Assembly: GCA_947254025.1 (NCBI GenBank)
Contig: CAMYBS010000001.1
Location: 62,001 to 126,000, forward strand
Source of the DNA: an uncultured Clostridia bacterium
GTDB taxonomy: Bacteria > Bacillota > Clostridia > Tissierellales > Peptoniphilaceae
Reading direction: 5' to 3'
DNA length: 64,000 nucleotides
Part shown: positions 29,398 to 39,865 of the stretch, piece after piece
Layout: each line of letters starts with the position of its first letter
How positions within the stretch are numbered: position 1 is the stretch's first letter
Program-made: the position numbers and the translations under genes
Notes under the pieces: generated by a model
The model's database searches: none
Seen by the model: only the letters and a program-made list of their open reading frames with translations
Told to the model about the DNA's origin: nothing

Positions 29398-30771
29398 CTA
29401 TTTAGAAAGTGCCTCGTCAATAGCTTTTGCCGCCTTCTTTCCAGCACCCATTGCTTCAATAACAGTTGCGCTTCCTGTTACTACGTCTCCACCTGCATAT
29501 ACATAATCACGTGAAGTCTTTTCTGCATCATTAACAATGATGCAGCCTTTTTCATTAAATTTAATGCCTGTACTTGTTTCTTTAATAAGTGGATTAGGTC
29601 TTGTACCAAGTGCCATGATTACAACATCAGCATCTATTTCAAACTCTGAGCCATCAATCTTAATTGGTCTTTGTCTGCCTGATGCATCAGGTTCGCCTAA
29701 TTCCATCTTTATGCATTTTACTTTGTTAACGTCACCATTTTCATCTGCTAGAATTTCAATAGGACTAGTTAAGAACATAAAGTTAATGCCTTCTTCTTTT
29801 GCATTTTCAATCTCTTCTCTACGTGCTGGCATATCTTTATCTTCTCTTCTATAAACAACTGTAACATTTGATCCAAAACGTCTTGCAGTTCTAGCTGCGT
29901 CCATCGCAACGTTTCCTGCTCCTACAACAACTGTATTTACACCTACTCTGATAGGTGTTGCAGTGTCTTCTAGATATGCTTTCATTAGATTTGTTCTTGT
30001 TAAATACTCATTTGCGGAGAAAACACCGTTATAGTTTTCGCCTGGAATATTCATAAATACTGGAAGCCCAGCACCTGTGCCTATAAAGATGGCATCATAC
30101 TCATCCATAAGCTCATCTACAGTTACAGTTCTACCAAGTATTGTATTTAATTTGATGTTAACTCCTAAAGATTTAATGTTTTCAATCTCTTTCTTAACAA
30201 CTCCGTCCTTAGGAAGTCTAAATTCTGGTATACCATAAGTTAAAACTCCACCAGCTTCATGAAGTGACTCTATTAATGTTACTTCATAACCCATTTTTGC
30301 TAAATCTGCTGAGCAAGTAATTCCAGAAGGTCCGCTTCCAACAACAGCTACTTTTTTACCATTGCTTTTAGCATCTTTCTTGATTCGAATACCGTTCTTT
30401 AGTGCATAATCACCAGCATATCTCTCTAATTTACCTATAGCGATAGATTCGCCTTTTTTACCAAGAATACATGTCATTTCACATTGATTTTCTTGAGGGC
30501 AAACTCTTCCGCATACAGCTGGAAGTGTAGTATATTTAAACAATTCCTCAGCGGCTTCACCAGGTTTATTCTCTGCAAGCTTATGTATAAATGAAGGTAT
30601 GTCTATGTTCACTGGACACATCTTAACGCATTGTGGATTCTTACATTGAAGGCATCTTTTGGCCTCTATAACACACTCATCCTCTGTATAACCGTAACAT
30701 ACTTCTTCAAAATTCTTAATTCTTTTATCAGGATCTTGATATTTTACTTCAGTTCTTTTAAATCTATCCAT
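29398..30771 (-). CDS. nfnB: NADH-dependent ferredoxin:NADP+ oxidoreductase, large subunit (NfnB); GltD-like flavoprotein
   Basis: 457 aa. Together with NfnA it interconverts NADH plus reduced ferredoxin with NADPH by flavin-based electron bifurcation. The N-terminus holds two [4Fe-4S] sites (CLQCKNPQCVKMCP and CGRVCPQENQCEMTC), followed by FAD- and NADPH-binding folds (VAVVGSGPSGITCSADL and VVVGAGNVAMDAARTA). The true start is ATG 30771, which shares one base with the nfnA stop codon and has an AGGAGG site. A glutamate synthase small subunit reading is the common misannotation; the nfnA partner next to it argues for Nfn. Confidence 0.93.
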   Translation of the reverse strand: MDRFKRTEVKYQDPDKRIKNFEEVCYGYTEDECVIEAKRCLQCKNPQCVKMCPVNIDIPSFIHKLAENKPGEAAEELFKYTTLPAVCGRVCPQENQCEMTCILGKKGESIAIGKLERYAGDYALKNGIRIKKDAKSNGKKVAVVGSGPSGITCSADLAKMGYEVTLIESLHEAGGVLTYGIPEFRLPKDGVVKKEIENIKSLGVNIKLNTILGRTVTVDELMDEYDAIFIGTGAGLPVFMNIPGENYNGVFSANEYLTRTNLMKAYLEDTATPIRVGVNTVVVGAGNVAMDAARTARRFGSNVTVVYRREDKDMPARREEIENAKEEGINFMFLTSPIEILADENGDVNKVKCIKMELGEPDASGRQRPIKIDGSEFEIDADVVIMALGTRPNPLIKETSTGIKFNEKGCIIVNDAEKTSRDYVYAGGDVVTGSATVIEAMGAGKKAAKAIDEALSK

Positions 30772-31631
30772 TATCTTAATCCTCCTATCAAATTGCAGAA
30801 GTGCTTTCCTTCCTTCTCTACCTTGGAATATTGTCTTGATCTTCTTAAAACTTCGTCCCAATCAACTAAGTGTCCGTCAAACTCAGGTCCATCTACGCAA
30901 GCAAAAACAGTCTTTCCATCAACAGTCAATCTACAAGCTCCACACATACCGCTTCCATCTACCATGATTGTGTTCATTGAAACTATTGTTTTAATATTGT
31001 GCTCTTTTGTTTTTAAGCACGCAAATTTCATCATTATCATAGGTCCAACAACGATTGCATATGTATATTTCTTGCCTTTATTTGTAATTAGATCTTCTAA
31101 ACAATTAGTAATAAGTCCGTTAAAACCGTATGAGCCGTCATCAGTTGCAACATAGACGTTCTTAGCAATCTTTTTCATCTCATCTTCTAGTATGATTAAA
31201 TCCTTGCTTCTAGCTGCAATAATAACATCTACATCGACTCCGTTGTCATGCATCCACTTAACTTGTGGATAAACAGCTGCTGTTCCTAAGCCTCCAGCTA
31301 AAAATACTATAGATTCTTTCTTAAGTTCTTCAAGTGGAATGTTTATAAAATCACTAGGCTTTCCAAGTGGTCCACACACATCTTTTACTGTGTCACCTAC
31401 ATTAAGTTCTCCTAGCTTTTGAGTGGTAGCACCAATCTTTTGAACAGCTATCATAACAGTGCCGTCTTCTGGATTGCTATCACAAATAGTTAGAGGTAAC
31501 CTTTCTGACTTTTCGTCGATAATAATAATTAGAAATTGTCCAGGTAGAGCTTTTTTTGCAATATCTGGAGCTTTTATGTACATAAGAAATGTATTTAAAG
31601 CAATATCTTTTTTCTCTGTAATTTCGTACAC
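30771..31631 (-). CDS. nfnA: NADH-dependent ferredoxin:NADP+ oxidoreductase, small subunit (NfnA)
   Basis: 286-aa ferredoxin-NADP reductase-like subunit with FAD (ERLPLTICDSNPEDGTV) and NAD (FLAGGLGTAAVYPQ) sites. A C-terminal [2Fe-2S] cluster is formed by Asp/Cys ligands in DGSGMCGACRLTV and FACVDGPEFDGH. The start is GTG 31631, 8 nt after AGGAGG. It is the first gene of a long minus-strand run, with a promoter at 31677-31705. It supplies NADPH for biosynthesis in an anaerobe that produces NADH and reduced ferredoxin from amino acids. Confidence 0.93.
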   Translation of the reverse strand: MYEITEKKDIALNTFLMYIKAPDIAKKALPGQFLIIIIDEKSERLPLTICDSNPEDGTVMIAVQKIGATTQKLGELNVGDTVKDVCGPLGKPSDFINIPLEELKKESIVFLAGGLGTAAVYPQVKWMHDNGVDVDVIIAARSKDLIILEDEMKKIAKNVYVATDDGSYGFNGLITNCLEDLITNKGKKYTYAIVVGPMIMMKFACLKTKEHNIKTIVSMNTIMVDGSGMCGACRLTVDGKTVFACVDGPEFDGHLVDWDEVLRRSRQYSKVEKEGKHFCNLIGGLR

Positions 31632-31676
31632 TTTAAAAACCTCCTCGATAAAATTTAAGTACTCAAATATACATAT

Positions 31677-31705
31677 ATGATATCATAAAACAAGTAAATT
31701 TTCAA
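31677..31705 (-). promoter_or_regulatory. Promoter of the nfnAB operon
   Basis: Minus-strand TTGAAA (31700-31705), 17-nt spacer, TATCAT (31677-31682). The -10 box lies inside the small palindrome TATGATATCATA (31676-31687). Confidence 0.55.
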
Positions 31706-31714
31706 TATTTTAAA

Positions 31715-31739
31715 ATAAATAGGCTCACAAAAATGAGCC
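31715..31739 (-). terminator. Terminator after the brnQ-membrane protein pair
   Basis: GGCTCA / TGAGCC stem (31722-31727 and 31734-31739) with a six-base loop. On the minus strand it is followed by an AT-rich TATTTATTTTAAA tail. It separates the upstream pair from the nfn promoter. Confidence 0.65.
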
Positions 31740-31754
31740 CCTTTACTTATTATT

Positions 31755-32369
31755 TCACTTAATATTTTTACTCTTTAAAAATTTATTTTTCTCAAAGTTT
31801 AAGAATAATATAAATATCAAAATTAATAATTCAATAGCAACTAAAATTTGTACAAATAGTTTGTTTTGTTCAAATGTGCCTCCAAACACTCTAAAGTACG
31901 ATAAAAGCAGTGGTATAAATAAAATTATTGCTAATATAAGTTTGTTTTCCATCTGTCTTCTATAGTAGTATTCGTTGTCATCTTCGCCTAATACTTCTTC
32001 TATGCTCTCGCCAACTTTTGGTTTTGCTAAAACATATATGTGAGTAGCAAAAAGACTAGCTTTATAAGATATATCTTTAGAATTACTATCAAATGTTGCT
32101 GCCATAAATGAGAATAATGATATTTGTGATGCGCTTATAGGATATTGAAAAATTTCAATATCATTCTTCCTCGCATATGCTAGAAATGATTTAACATCTT
32201 TTTCTGGGCCCTTGAAATAATAAACTTTGTATTCGTATTTATACTCTGTTTCTTCAAATTCAAAAAATGAACCTCTTAAACTGCTTAATTTATAATTCTT
32301 TTCTCCTAAATCATTAAGCCACTTTTGCATTGAATATATAGGGTCTAAAAATTTTTTAAACTTTTTCAT
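31755..32369 (-). CDS. Uncharacterised membrane protein, DUF2812-like
   Basis: 204 aa. The N-terminal 140 residues are soluble and begin KFKKFLDPIYSMQKWLNDLG, which resembles the opening of DUF2812 proteins (a short start, then an EKWLNEMA-like stretch). Two membrane helices follow (about 142-162 and 169-191), then a basic tail. Its start codon overlaps the brnQ stop by one base, so it is translationally coupled to the transporter. DUF2812 proteins usually accompany PadR regulators, which is not the case here. The function is unknown; a partner of BrnQ is possible only by position. Confidence 0.6.
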   Translation of the reverse strand: MKKFKKFLDPIYSMQKWLNDLGEKNYKLSSLRGSFFEFEETEYKYEYKVYYFKGPEKDVKSFLAYARKNDIEIFQYPISASQISLFSFMAATFDSNSKDISYKASLFATHIYVLAKPKVGESIEEVLGEDDNEYYYRRQMENKLILAIILFIPLLLSYFRVFGGTFEQNKLFVQILVAIELLILIFILFLNFEKNKFLKSKNIK

Positions 32370-33682
32370 TAAATAACTCCATTTTGATTATTGTTGCTCA
32401 TGGCCATCTCAAGTACTATAAACGCAAAACCAAAAACAACTGCAGGTATTACCCATGCAAAGCCTTCTGATCCTAGTGGAATTCTATCTAAGAAACTTCT
32501 AATTTGTTCGAATTTTCCGATATTAGCAATAGTATCAAGTAAACTTGCCATAAATGCTCCAAGTGTTGCGCCTTTATATATAGCTTTATACTTAATGCGA
32601 GTATCAAATAAGTTCAATAATATTATAACAATTGCAACTGGATATAAAACAGAAAGTATTGGTCCTGAGAAAGTTATTATAGAATCTACGCCATTAGTTG
32701 ATACTATAGCGCTAAATAAGCACGTGAAAATAACTATATGTTTGTATTTTAACTTACCATGAGTTAAGTCCGAGAAAAACTCTCCTGCTGTTGCCGTAAG
32801 ACCTATAGATGTAGTAAGACACGCAAGAGCAACGGTTAAAGCTAAAGCGATTGTACCGTATTGACCCATAATCTTGTTTACCATAAATATCAAGTTAGCG
32901 ACTCTGTTAGGATTATCAGCATCTATAGTAAGAAATTCGCTTCCAGTAGCGCCTATGAATACAAGTCCGCCATAAACAAAAGCTAAGCAAAGTGCAGCAA
33001 TAATCCCAGAGATAACTGTCATCTTGAACATATCATTTTGGCTTGTGTAGCCTCTTTTCTTAACGCTGCTAATAACTATCGTTGCCATAATTATTGACCC
33101 TATGGCATCCATTGTTTGGTAACCTTCCTTAAAACCTTTAACAAAGTTAAGAGTGCTACCAGTGTTTTTAGGCACTCCAATAGGTTTTATAATTGATGAT
33201 ATAATTATTGTAAATAGAATAACTAAAAGTATTGGTGTTAAAATTGAGCCTATCTTGTCTACTACTTTTGATTGGTTTAATGTAAAAAATAATGTTAAAC
33301 CAAAGAATACTATAGCTACTAAGATTGGGCTGACATTACCAAATAAAGGTTGTATTGCTATTTCATATGTAGTGGCGCATGTTCTAGGTATTGCAAGTAA
33401 GGGTCCTATACATATCATTATTAATGAGCCAAATAAAATTGAAAATGTTTTGTTTACCTTGCCTGCAACATCTTCTAGCTTTCCTCCAGCTTTAGCTGCA
33501 GCTACAACTCCAAGTATAGGCAGTCCTATACCGGTCATCATAAAGCCAATCATTGATAGGAACCACTTGTCACCAGATATAGCTCCAAGTGTTGGTGGGA
33601 AAATAAGGTTTCCTGCTCCTAAAAACATCGCAAATAATGCAAAGCCAACTACCAATGTGTCAATAATTTGTTTTCTTTTCAC
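32369..33682 (-). CDS. brnQ: Branched-chain amino acid:cation symporter (BrnQ/LIVCS family)
   Basis: 437 aa with about twelve membrane helices. The opening FALFAMFLGAGNLIFPPTLG (residues 15-34) is the hallmark of BrnQ carriers, which import leucine, isoleucine and valine with Na+ or H+. The start is GTG 33682 with a GGAGGG site 7 nt before. It has its own promoter and an imperfect inverted repeat upstream. Na+ coupling would fit the sodium-type ATP synthase. Confidence 0.93.
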   Translation of the reverse strand: MKRKQIIDTLVVGFALFAMFLGAGNLIFPPTLGAISGDKWFLSMIGFMMTGIGLPILGVVAAAKAGGKLEDVAGKVNKTFSILFGSLIMICIGPLLAIPRTCATTYEIAIQPLFGNVSPILVAIVFFGLTLFFTLNQSKVVDKIGSILTPILLVILFTIIISSIIKPIGVPKNTGSTLNFVKGFKEGYQTMDAIGSIIMATIVISSVKKRGYTSQNDMFKMTVISGIIAALCLAFVYGGLVFIGATGSEFLTIDADNPNRVANLIFMVNKIMGQYGTIALALTVALACLTTSIGLTATAGEFFSDLTHGKLKYKHIVIFTCLFSAIVSTNGVDSIITFSGPILSVLYPVAIVIILLNLFDTRIKYKAIYKGATLGAFMASLLDTIANIGKFEQIRSFLDRIPLGSEGFAWVIPAVVFGFAFIVLEMAMSNNNQNGVI

Positions 33683-33706
33683 TTCAATCCCTCCAGTACC
33701 ATAGTT

Positions 33707-33735
33707 ATTATACTATATCTATTATTTAATGTAAA
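33707..33735 (-). promoter_or_regulatory. Promoter of brnQ
   Basis: Minus-strand TTTACA (33730-33735), 17-nt spacer, TATAAT (33707-33712), giving a leader of about 20 nt. Confidence 0.6.
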
Positions 33736-33774
33736 TATATTTTTAGCATTTTGTAACGTTCTAAAGTATTATTG

Positions 33775-33810
33775 TTAGTGCTGTTAGGTGTATATGAATA
33801 ACAGTGCTAA
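33775..33810. repeat. Imperfect inverted repeat upstream of brnQ
   Basis: TTAGTGCTGTTA (33775-33786) and TAACAGTGCTAA (33799-33810) pair in 10 of 12 positions around a 12-base centre. It lies about 40 nt upstream of the brnQ -35 box. An operator for a brnQ regulator is possible. The rest of the 262-bp gap is AT-rich with no gene. Confidence 0.4.
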
Positions 33811-33886
33811 AGCAAAAGGTATATGACATTATATAAGTCAGATTAATTATTTGTGATAATATATAAAAATCTTATTAGACATACAA

Positions 33887-33926
33887 ACATAAAAAATAAC
33901 TCACAGCCTAAGCCATGAGTTATTTT
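33887..33926 (-). terminator. Terminator of groESL
   Basis: An 11-bp stem, AAAATAACTCA / TGAGTTATTTT (33893-33903 and 33916-33926). On the minus strand the stem runs straight into a TTTTTTATG tail. Confidence 0.8.
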
Positions 33927-33944
33927 ATATATATTTATTTTTGT

Positions 33945-35866
<1,922 letters not shown>

Positions 35867-35904
35867 AATCTATTCCTCCTTACAATTTTATATAAATTAG
35901 TTTG

Positions 35905-35931
35905 TTAGCACTCGTTACTATTGAGTGCTAA
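35905..35931 (-). promoter_or_regulatory. CIRCE operator (HrcA site)
   Basis: TTAGCACTC-N9-GAGTGCTAA, an exact match to the CIRCE consensus. It lies between the groES promoter and start codon, so heat-shock repressor HrcA should control this operon. hrcA itself is not in the window. Confidence 0.97.
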
Positions 35932-35938
35932 CAATTAT

Positions 35939-35967
35939 ATTGTAGTCAATATATATTAAATATACAA
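35939..35967 (-). promoter_or_regulatory. Promoter of groESL
   Basis: Minus-strand TTGTAT (35962-35967), 17-nt spacer, TACAAT (35939-35944), with CIRCE starting 7 nt downstream, the usual vegetative-promoter arrangement. Confidence 0.6.
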
Positions 35968-36006
35968 GATAACATAATTTGAATTAAATAGAAATATTGA
36001 ATAATT

Positions 36007-36897
36007 TTATTTATTATCTGTTCTATTCTCTTCTTTTTTCATCTTTTTAAAATTTTCTCTCATATAATAGAATAGATATTGTTGTGCGTATCCTGAAAGC
36101 TCGCCAAATCTTCTTTGTCCATCCTCTTGTATAAGTTTCTTATTTCTCTCTTCTCCTCCATAATATAGTTCCTCCATGACTCTCTTAACCCATACATCTA
36201 CTGGAAATGAGTCAGTTCTGCCTAAGCCAAATAGCAATATGCATTGAAAGACTTTCTCGCCTATGCCTGGAACTTCTAGTAATGTTTTTCTAATATCGTC
36301 TACGCTCTTCTCTTTAAGTTCATCAAAGTTAATTAAGCCTTCCTGAACCATCCTTGATGCAATAATTATCCTTTCAGATCTAAACCCTGCTCTTGCATAC
36401 TCTTTTATATCTTCTGCTTTTGCATTTGACAGAGCCGCTGGACTTGGAAAAGCATAATACTCCTCATCATCAAATGGATTGTTAAGTCTTTCTCCATACA
36501 TATGAGAAATTTTCTTTATAGTATTCTTTATATTTTTTATTTGATTATTAGCGCTTATAATAAAGGATATGTACGTCTCAAATGGATCTTGCTTAAGTAT
36601 CCTCATACCGCCACCAAAGCCAATAGCCTTGCTTATTACTTCGTCGTTAAGAGAAAGTTTTTCTTTTATCGCATCGTAATCAGTATTTAAGTCAAAATAG
36701 TTCAAAATTTCATTTTCATCTGAAAAATCACCTACTATCTCTATAGCACCATCTATAGAGCGTGCTTCTAAGACCATATCTCTAAATATAAATCTATATG
36801 CTTCTTCATCTAGCTTTTTCCATCTGAATGCTTGACCGCACTCAAATATATGAGAAGGGACAAAGCTAGTCTGTCCCTTTAATATTATCTTATTCAT
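36007..36897 (-). CDS. ogg: 8-oxoguanine DNA glycosylase (OGG1-like)
   Basis: 296-aa base-excision repair enzyme. An N-terminal OGG domain (ECGQAFRWKKLDEEAYRFI, residues 20-38) precedes the HhH-GPD domain. The helix-hairpin-helix is LLEVPGIGEKVFQCILLF, and the catalytic Lys is in GIGEKV or just after it. The essential Asp is in FPVDVWVKRVM. It removes oxidised guanine from DNA. The start overlaps the upstream ABC permease gene by 8 nt, so it is co-expressed with natAB and rex. The opening and length match bacterial OGG1-type (not MutM) enzymes. Confidence 0.9.
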   Translation of the reverse strand: MNKIILKGQTSFVPSHIFECGQAFRWKKLDEEAYRFIFRDMVLEARSIDGAIEIVGDFSDENEILNYFDLNTDYDAIKEKLSLNDEVISKAIGFGGGMRILKQDPFETYISFIISANNQIKNIKNTIKKISHMYGERLNNPFDDEEYYAFPSPAALSNAKAEDIKEYARAGFRSERIIIASRMVQEGLINFDELKEKSVDDIRKTLLEVPGIGEKVFQCILLFGLGRTDSFPVDVWVKRVMEELYYGGEERNKKLIQEDGQRRFGELSGYAQQYLFYYMRENFKKMKKEENRTDNK

Positions 36898-38125
36898 TAT
36901 TTTTATTCTTTTTATCCTCTCTTAATGCTTTAAACGCTTGCTTTAGTGTCATTCTGTTTCCGTATTGAAGTGTACCTAATCTGTATATGTCACAAGCTAA
37001 TTTATAAATTAAATATGCTGATATTACAAGTATTGCAAATGATAGAGCTACCTCAGTGATTGATATATTTAACATACCTGCCCTTATAAACATGACAAAT
37101 GGAGATGTTAATGGGAAGTATGATAAGAATGTAACAAAACTAGATTCCGATCCAGTAGTTAATGCAAATATAGCTCCAAAATAAGCAAGTACTATCAAGA
37201 TAGTTGCTGACGATATTGATTGGCTAACTTCTTCTATCTTATTAACTAGTGCTCCAAGTGTTGCAAATATGAACAAGTATAAGAAAAAGCCCGCTATCAT
37301 AAACAAGATGAATGTTACAACTAATTGTATAGGTGCACTTGTAATGCTAAATAATCCTGACCAAAATTCTTTATTAAATATATATCCAAGACCAAAGCCT
37401 ATAAATATAGACGATACTTGTAGTACAGCGCTAAATACTGTTGCTAAAACCTTGCTTAGTATCAAGTACTTTGGTTTAGTTGACGTGATTAAAAGCTCCA
37501 TAGTTCTGTCATTCTTTTCTTTAGCTACAGATGTTGCTGTTATTTGACCATAAGTTAATATTATCATATATAGCAAGAATAACAAAATATATATGATAAA
37601 ATAGTTTTGCTTTGAATCTTTTCCTAAGATGACTTCATTTATTTGATATTGATTAGCTTCTAAGGCTTTTATTTTAGAATAATCCAAGCCTTCAGCTTCA
37701 ATAAGTTTTTTGTATCTGTATTCATTTAAAGCCCCATCTAAGCCATCGCCCATATCAGTAAGTTTAGAGTTTAATACAAATTTTTGAATTGAGTCAGCAT
37801 CGATAATTGCCCCTCTATCAAGTTCTTTACTTAGTACATCATCTTTTAGCTTTTCTTCATCAGTATATAAATGAACTTCATAATTACTTAAAAATGATTT
37901 TAATTCACTTTCGTCAATACCATCATCATTTATGATTATTCCTAGCTTTTGAGTCTTATTTAATTCTTCAGTGATGGATTTGAATAAATTACCTTGTATA
38001 AGTCTTGGTGCAAAAGCTGCAAGCAAGGCTAAAGCAAAGAATATCGCAGTAGTTATCTTATATGATTTATTTTTTATGAGCTGTTTAAACTCAAATGAAC
38101 TTATTAGTTTTATCTTATTTAGCAT
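36890..38125 (-). CDS. ABC-2 type exporter permease (NatB-like)
   Basis: 411 aa. One N-terminal helix (about 20-38), an extracytoplasmic loop of roughly 130 residues, and five to six C-terminal helices follow the NatB/ABC-2 layout. The conserved TSVAKEKNDRTMELLITST segment near residue 205 contacts the ATPase. I choose ATG 38125, which has an AGGTGAT site 7 nt ahead; a GTG at 38134 has none. It overlaps the ATPase gene by 11 nt. Bacillus NatAB exports Na+; whether that holds here is inference. Confidence 0.85.
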   Translation of the reverse strand: MLNKIKLISSFEFKQLIKNKSYKITTAIFFALALLAAFAPRLIQGNLFKSITEELNKTQKLGIIINDDGIDESELKSFLSNYEVHLYTDEEKLKDDVLSKELDRGAIIDADSIQKFVLNSKLTDMGDGLDGALNEYRYKKLIEAEGLDYSKIKALEANQYQINEVILGKDSKQNYFIIYILLFLLYMIILTYGQITATSVAKEKNDRTMELLITSTKPKYLILSKVLATVFSAVLQVSSIFIGFGLGYIFNKEFWSGLFSITSAPIQLVVTFILFMIAGFFLYLFIFATLGALVNKIEEVSQSISSATILIVLAYFGAIFALTTGSESSFVTFLSYFPLTSPFVMFIRAGMLNISITEVALSFAILVISAYLIYKLACDIYRLGTLQYGNRMTLKQAFKALREDKKNKNNE

Positions 38126-39020
38126 CGTTATCACCTACCGCTTCTATAAATATCTCTTCAAGACTTGGTTCATACTTAGCTATAGCTCTAAAATTATCTC
38201 TATTAATCGCATAGTTTGCAAGTTCACTAGCTTTATCAGCTGTTCTTACAATTATGTCATTATCATTAATCTTAACATTGTCTTGTCCGACCATATCAAA
38301 AATATCCTGTAAATAATTTACAGCATCATTGTAAAAACTTAGTCTTAATCTTCCTTCGCCCATATTTTTCTTAATTTCTTTAAGATCTCCAGTCAAAACA
38401 TTGCTGCCATCTTTAATAAGAGCAATATTGTCGCAGAAGTTTTCAACATGGCTCATTTGATGTGATGAAAAAATTAATAAAGTACCACTAGCAACAGCTT
38501 CTTTGATTAAATCAATAAGTATTTGTGAGTTAACTGGGTCAAGACCAGAGAATGGCTCATCAAGGATGATGATATCTGGCTTATTTATAAAGGTTTGTAT
38601 GATTTGTATCTTTTGTTGATTACCCTTTGATAAAGTATCAAGATTTTTTGATTTGTATTCACTTAGCTTAACTTTTTCAAGCAGCTCAAGTGCATTATCA
38701 TGGCTTTCTTTTTTAGAAAGTCCCTTTATTCTTCCAAAGTAAATAAGCTGATCAAGTATGGCAGTTTTTGCATACATACCTCTTTCTTCAGGTAAATATC
38801 CAAGTTTTATCTCTTTTCTGTCAATTGGTGCGCCGTCAATCAGTATCTCTCCGCTATCAGCTTTAAAAACGTCCATAAGTATCCTTATGGTAGTCGTCTT
38901 ACCAGCACCGTTCCTTCCTAAAAAAGCAGTTGAACTACCGGAGCTTGTCTCTAAGTTAATTCCGTGTAAAACTTCTTTTCCAGCGAAGGATTTTTTTATA
39001 TCAATTAATTCTAGTTTCAT
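38115..39020 (-). CDS. ABC exporter ATP-binding protein (NatA-like)
   Basis: 301 aa. Walker A GRNGAGKTT near residue 35, signature LSKGNQQKIQ, Walker B IIILDEPFSGLDP, switch HQMSHVE. The C-terminal 80 residues form a DUF4162-like extension ending PSLEEIFIEAVG, typical of Na+/antibiotic ABC-2 exporters. Start ATG shares one base with the rex stop codon. Works with the permease encoded directly downstream. Confidence 0.93.
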   Translation of the reverse strand: MKLELIDIKKSFAGKEVLHGINLETSSGSSTAFLGRNGAGKTTTIRILMDVFKADSGEILIDGAPIDRKEIKLGYLPEERGMYAKTAILDQLIYFGRIKGLSKKESHDNALELLEKVKLSEYKSKNLDTLSKGNQQKIQIIQTFINKPDIIILDEPFSGLDPVNSQILIDLIKEAVASGTLLIFSSHQMSHVENFCDNIALIKDGSNVLTGDLKEIKKNMGEGRLRLSFYNDAVNYLQDIFDMVGQDNVKINDNDIIVRTADKASELANYAINRDNFRAIAKYEPSLEEIFIEAVGDNDAK

Positions 39021-39763
39021 TAATTGCTCTCCTTTCTAGGTCTGCCCCTCTTCTTTGACTCTCTATATAGTCCTAATTTTTTATCATATACAATATCTTT
39101 TGCTCTATTAACATAATCATCGCTTGTGAAAGTACCATCTTTTTTGCATTTAAGTAAATAGTTTAGTGTGAATAAGCTCTCCGATAATGGCACATTCTCA
39201 ACTATGATGTCCTTATCTAAATCAAGTACAGTCGGAGCAAAGTTCCAAATCGCCTTTATACCAATTTTTTCATAAGTCCTAGCAACATCTCTCGCACTAT
39301 TACTAGTAACAGCTATGACACCTATATCAATAATATTATTCTTAGCAAAATTCTCAAGCTCAGATATGTTTCTTACCTTGATACCGTTAAAGCTAAGACC
39401 TATCATATTTGGATTGCTATCAAATAGACCAATGAATTTAAAGCCACTACTTTCAAACTCACGCGACTGTATTATTGCTTGGCCAATATTGCCAACACCA
39501 GTCAAGATTAAATTCTTTTTATAATCAAGGCCAAGAACACCTGTTAAGTCCATGTATATGGTCTCAACGCGATAACCGTAACCTTGTCTGCCCTCAGCAC
39601 CAAAAGTGTTTAAGTCAGCTCTGATTTGAGATGCGGTAAACTTAGTGTACGCTGATAGCTCACTCGAAGAAACCCTATGTATGCCTCTTGCGTATAGATC
39701 TTCAAAAATTACATAGTATATGGGTAATCTTTTTATTGCGTTTATTGTAATATCACGAGCCAT
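39020..39763 (-). CDS. rex: Redox-sensing transcriptional repressor Rex with extended, AT-hook-like C-terminus
   Basis: Binds NADH/NAD+ and represses fermentation and energy genes when NAD+ is high. The N-terminal winged helix includes SSSELSAYTKFTASQIRADL, and the Rossmann part has GVGNIGQAI near residue 90. I choose ATG 39763, which has an AAAGGTG site. The resulting 247 residues exceed the usual length of about 210. The extra tail is charged and ends KKRGRPRKESN, which contains the canonical AT-hook core RGRP. That tail is unusual for Rex. Next to an ABC-F gene, as in Bacillus ydiF-rex. It heads a rex-natA-natB-ogg operon. Confidence 0.94.
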   Translation of the reverse strand: MARDITINAIKRLPIYYVIFEDLYARGIHRVSSSELSAYTKFTASQIRADLNTFGAEGRQGYGYRVETIYMDLTGVLGLDYKKNLILTGVGNIGQAIIQSREFESSGFKFIGLFDSNPNMIGLSFNGIKVRNISELENFAKNNIIDIGVIAVTSNSARDVARTYEKIGIKAIWNFAPTVLDLDKDIIVENVPLSESLFTLNYLLKCKKDGTFTSDDYVNRAKDIVYDKKLGLYRESKKRGRPRKESN

Positions 39764-39795
39764 ATGTCCACACCTTTCATTATTAGAACAAATAT

Positions 39796-39824
39796 AGTAT
39801 AACATATAGAGTTTTTCTTAGCAA
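39796..39824 (-). promoter_or_regulatory. Promoter of the rex operon
   Basis: Minus-strand TTGCTA (39819-39824), 17-nt spacer ending TGT, TATACT (39796-39801), an extended -10 promoter. I see no clear Rex operator (TTGTGAAnnnnTTCACAA type) here. Confidence 0.55.
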
Positions 39825-39839
39825 TATTTTTTTCTTTTA

Positions 39840-39848
39840 TGTTATAAT
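39840..39848 (+). promoter_or_regulatory. Extended -10 promoter of the ABC-F operon
   Basis: TGTTATAAT (39840-39848), without a convincing -35 box, 18 nt before the ABC-F start codon. It is divergent from the rex promoter. Confidence 0.5.
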
Positions 39849-39865
39849 AGAACTGAGGTGTTTTT

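Noticed and set aside
29398..30771. Glutamate synthase (GOGAT) small subunit
   Set aside because: The partner is the NfnA-type [2Fe-2S] reductase rather than a GltB large subunit.
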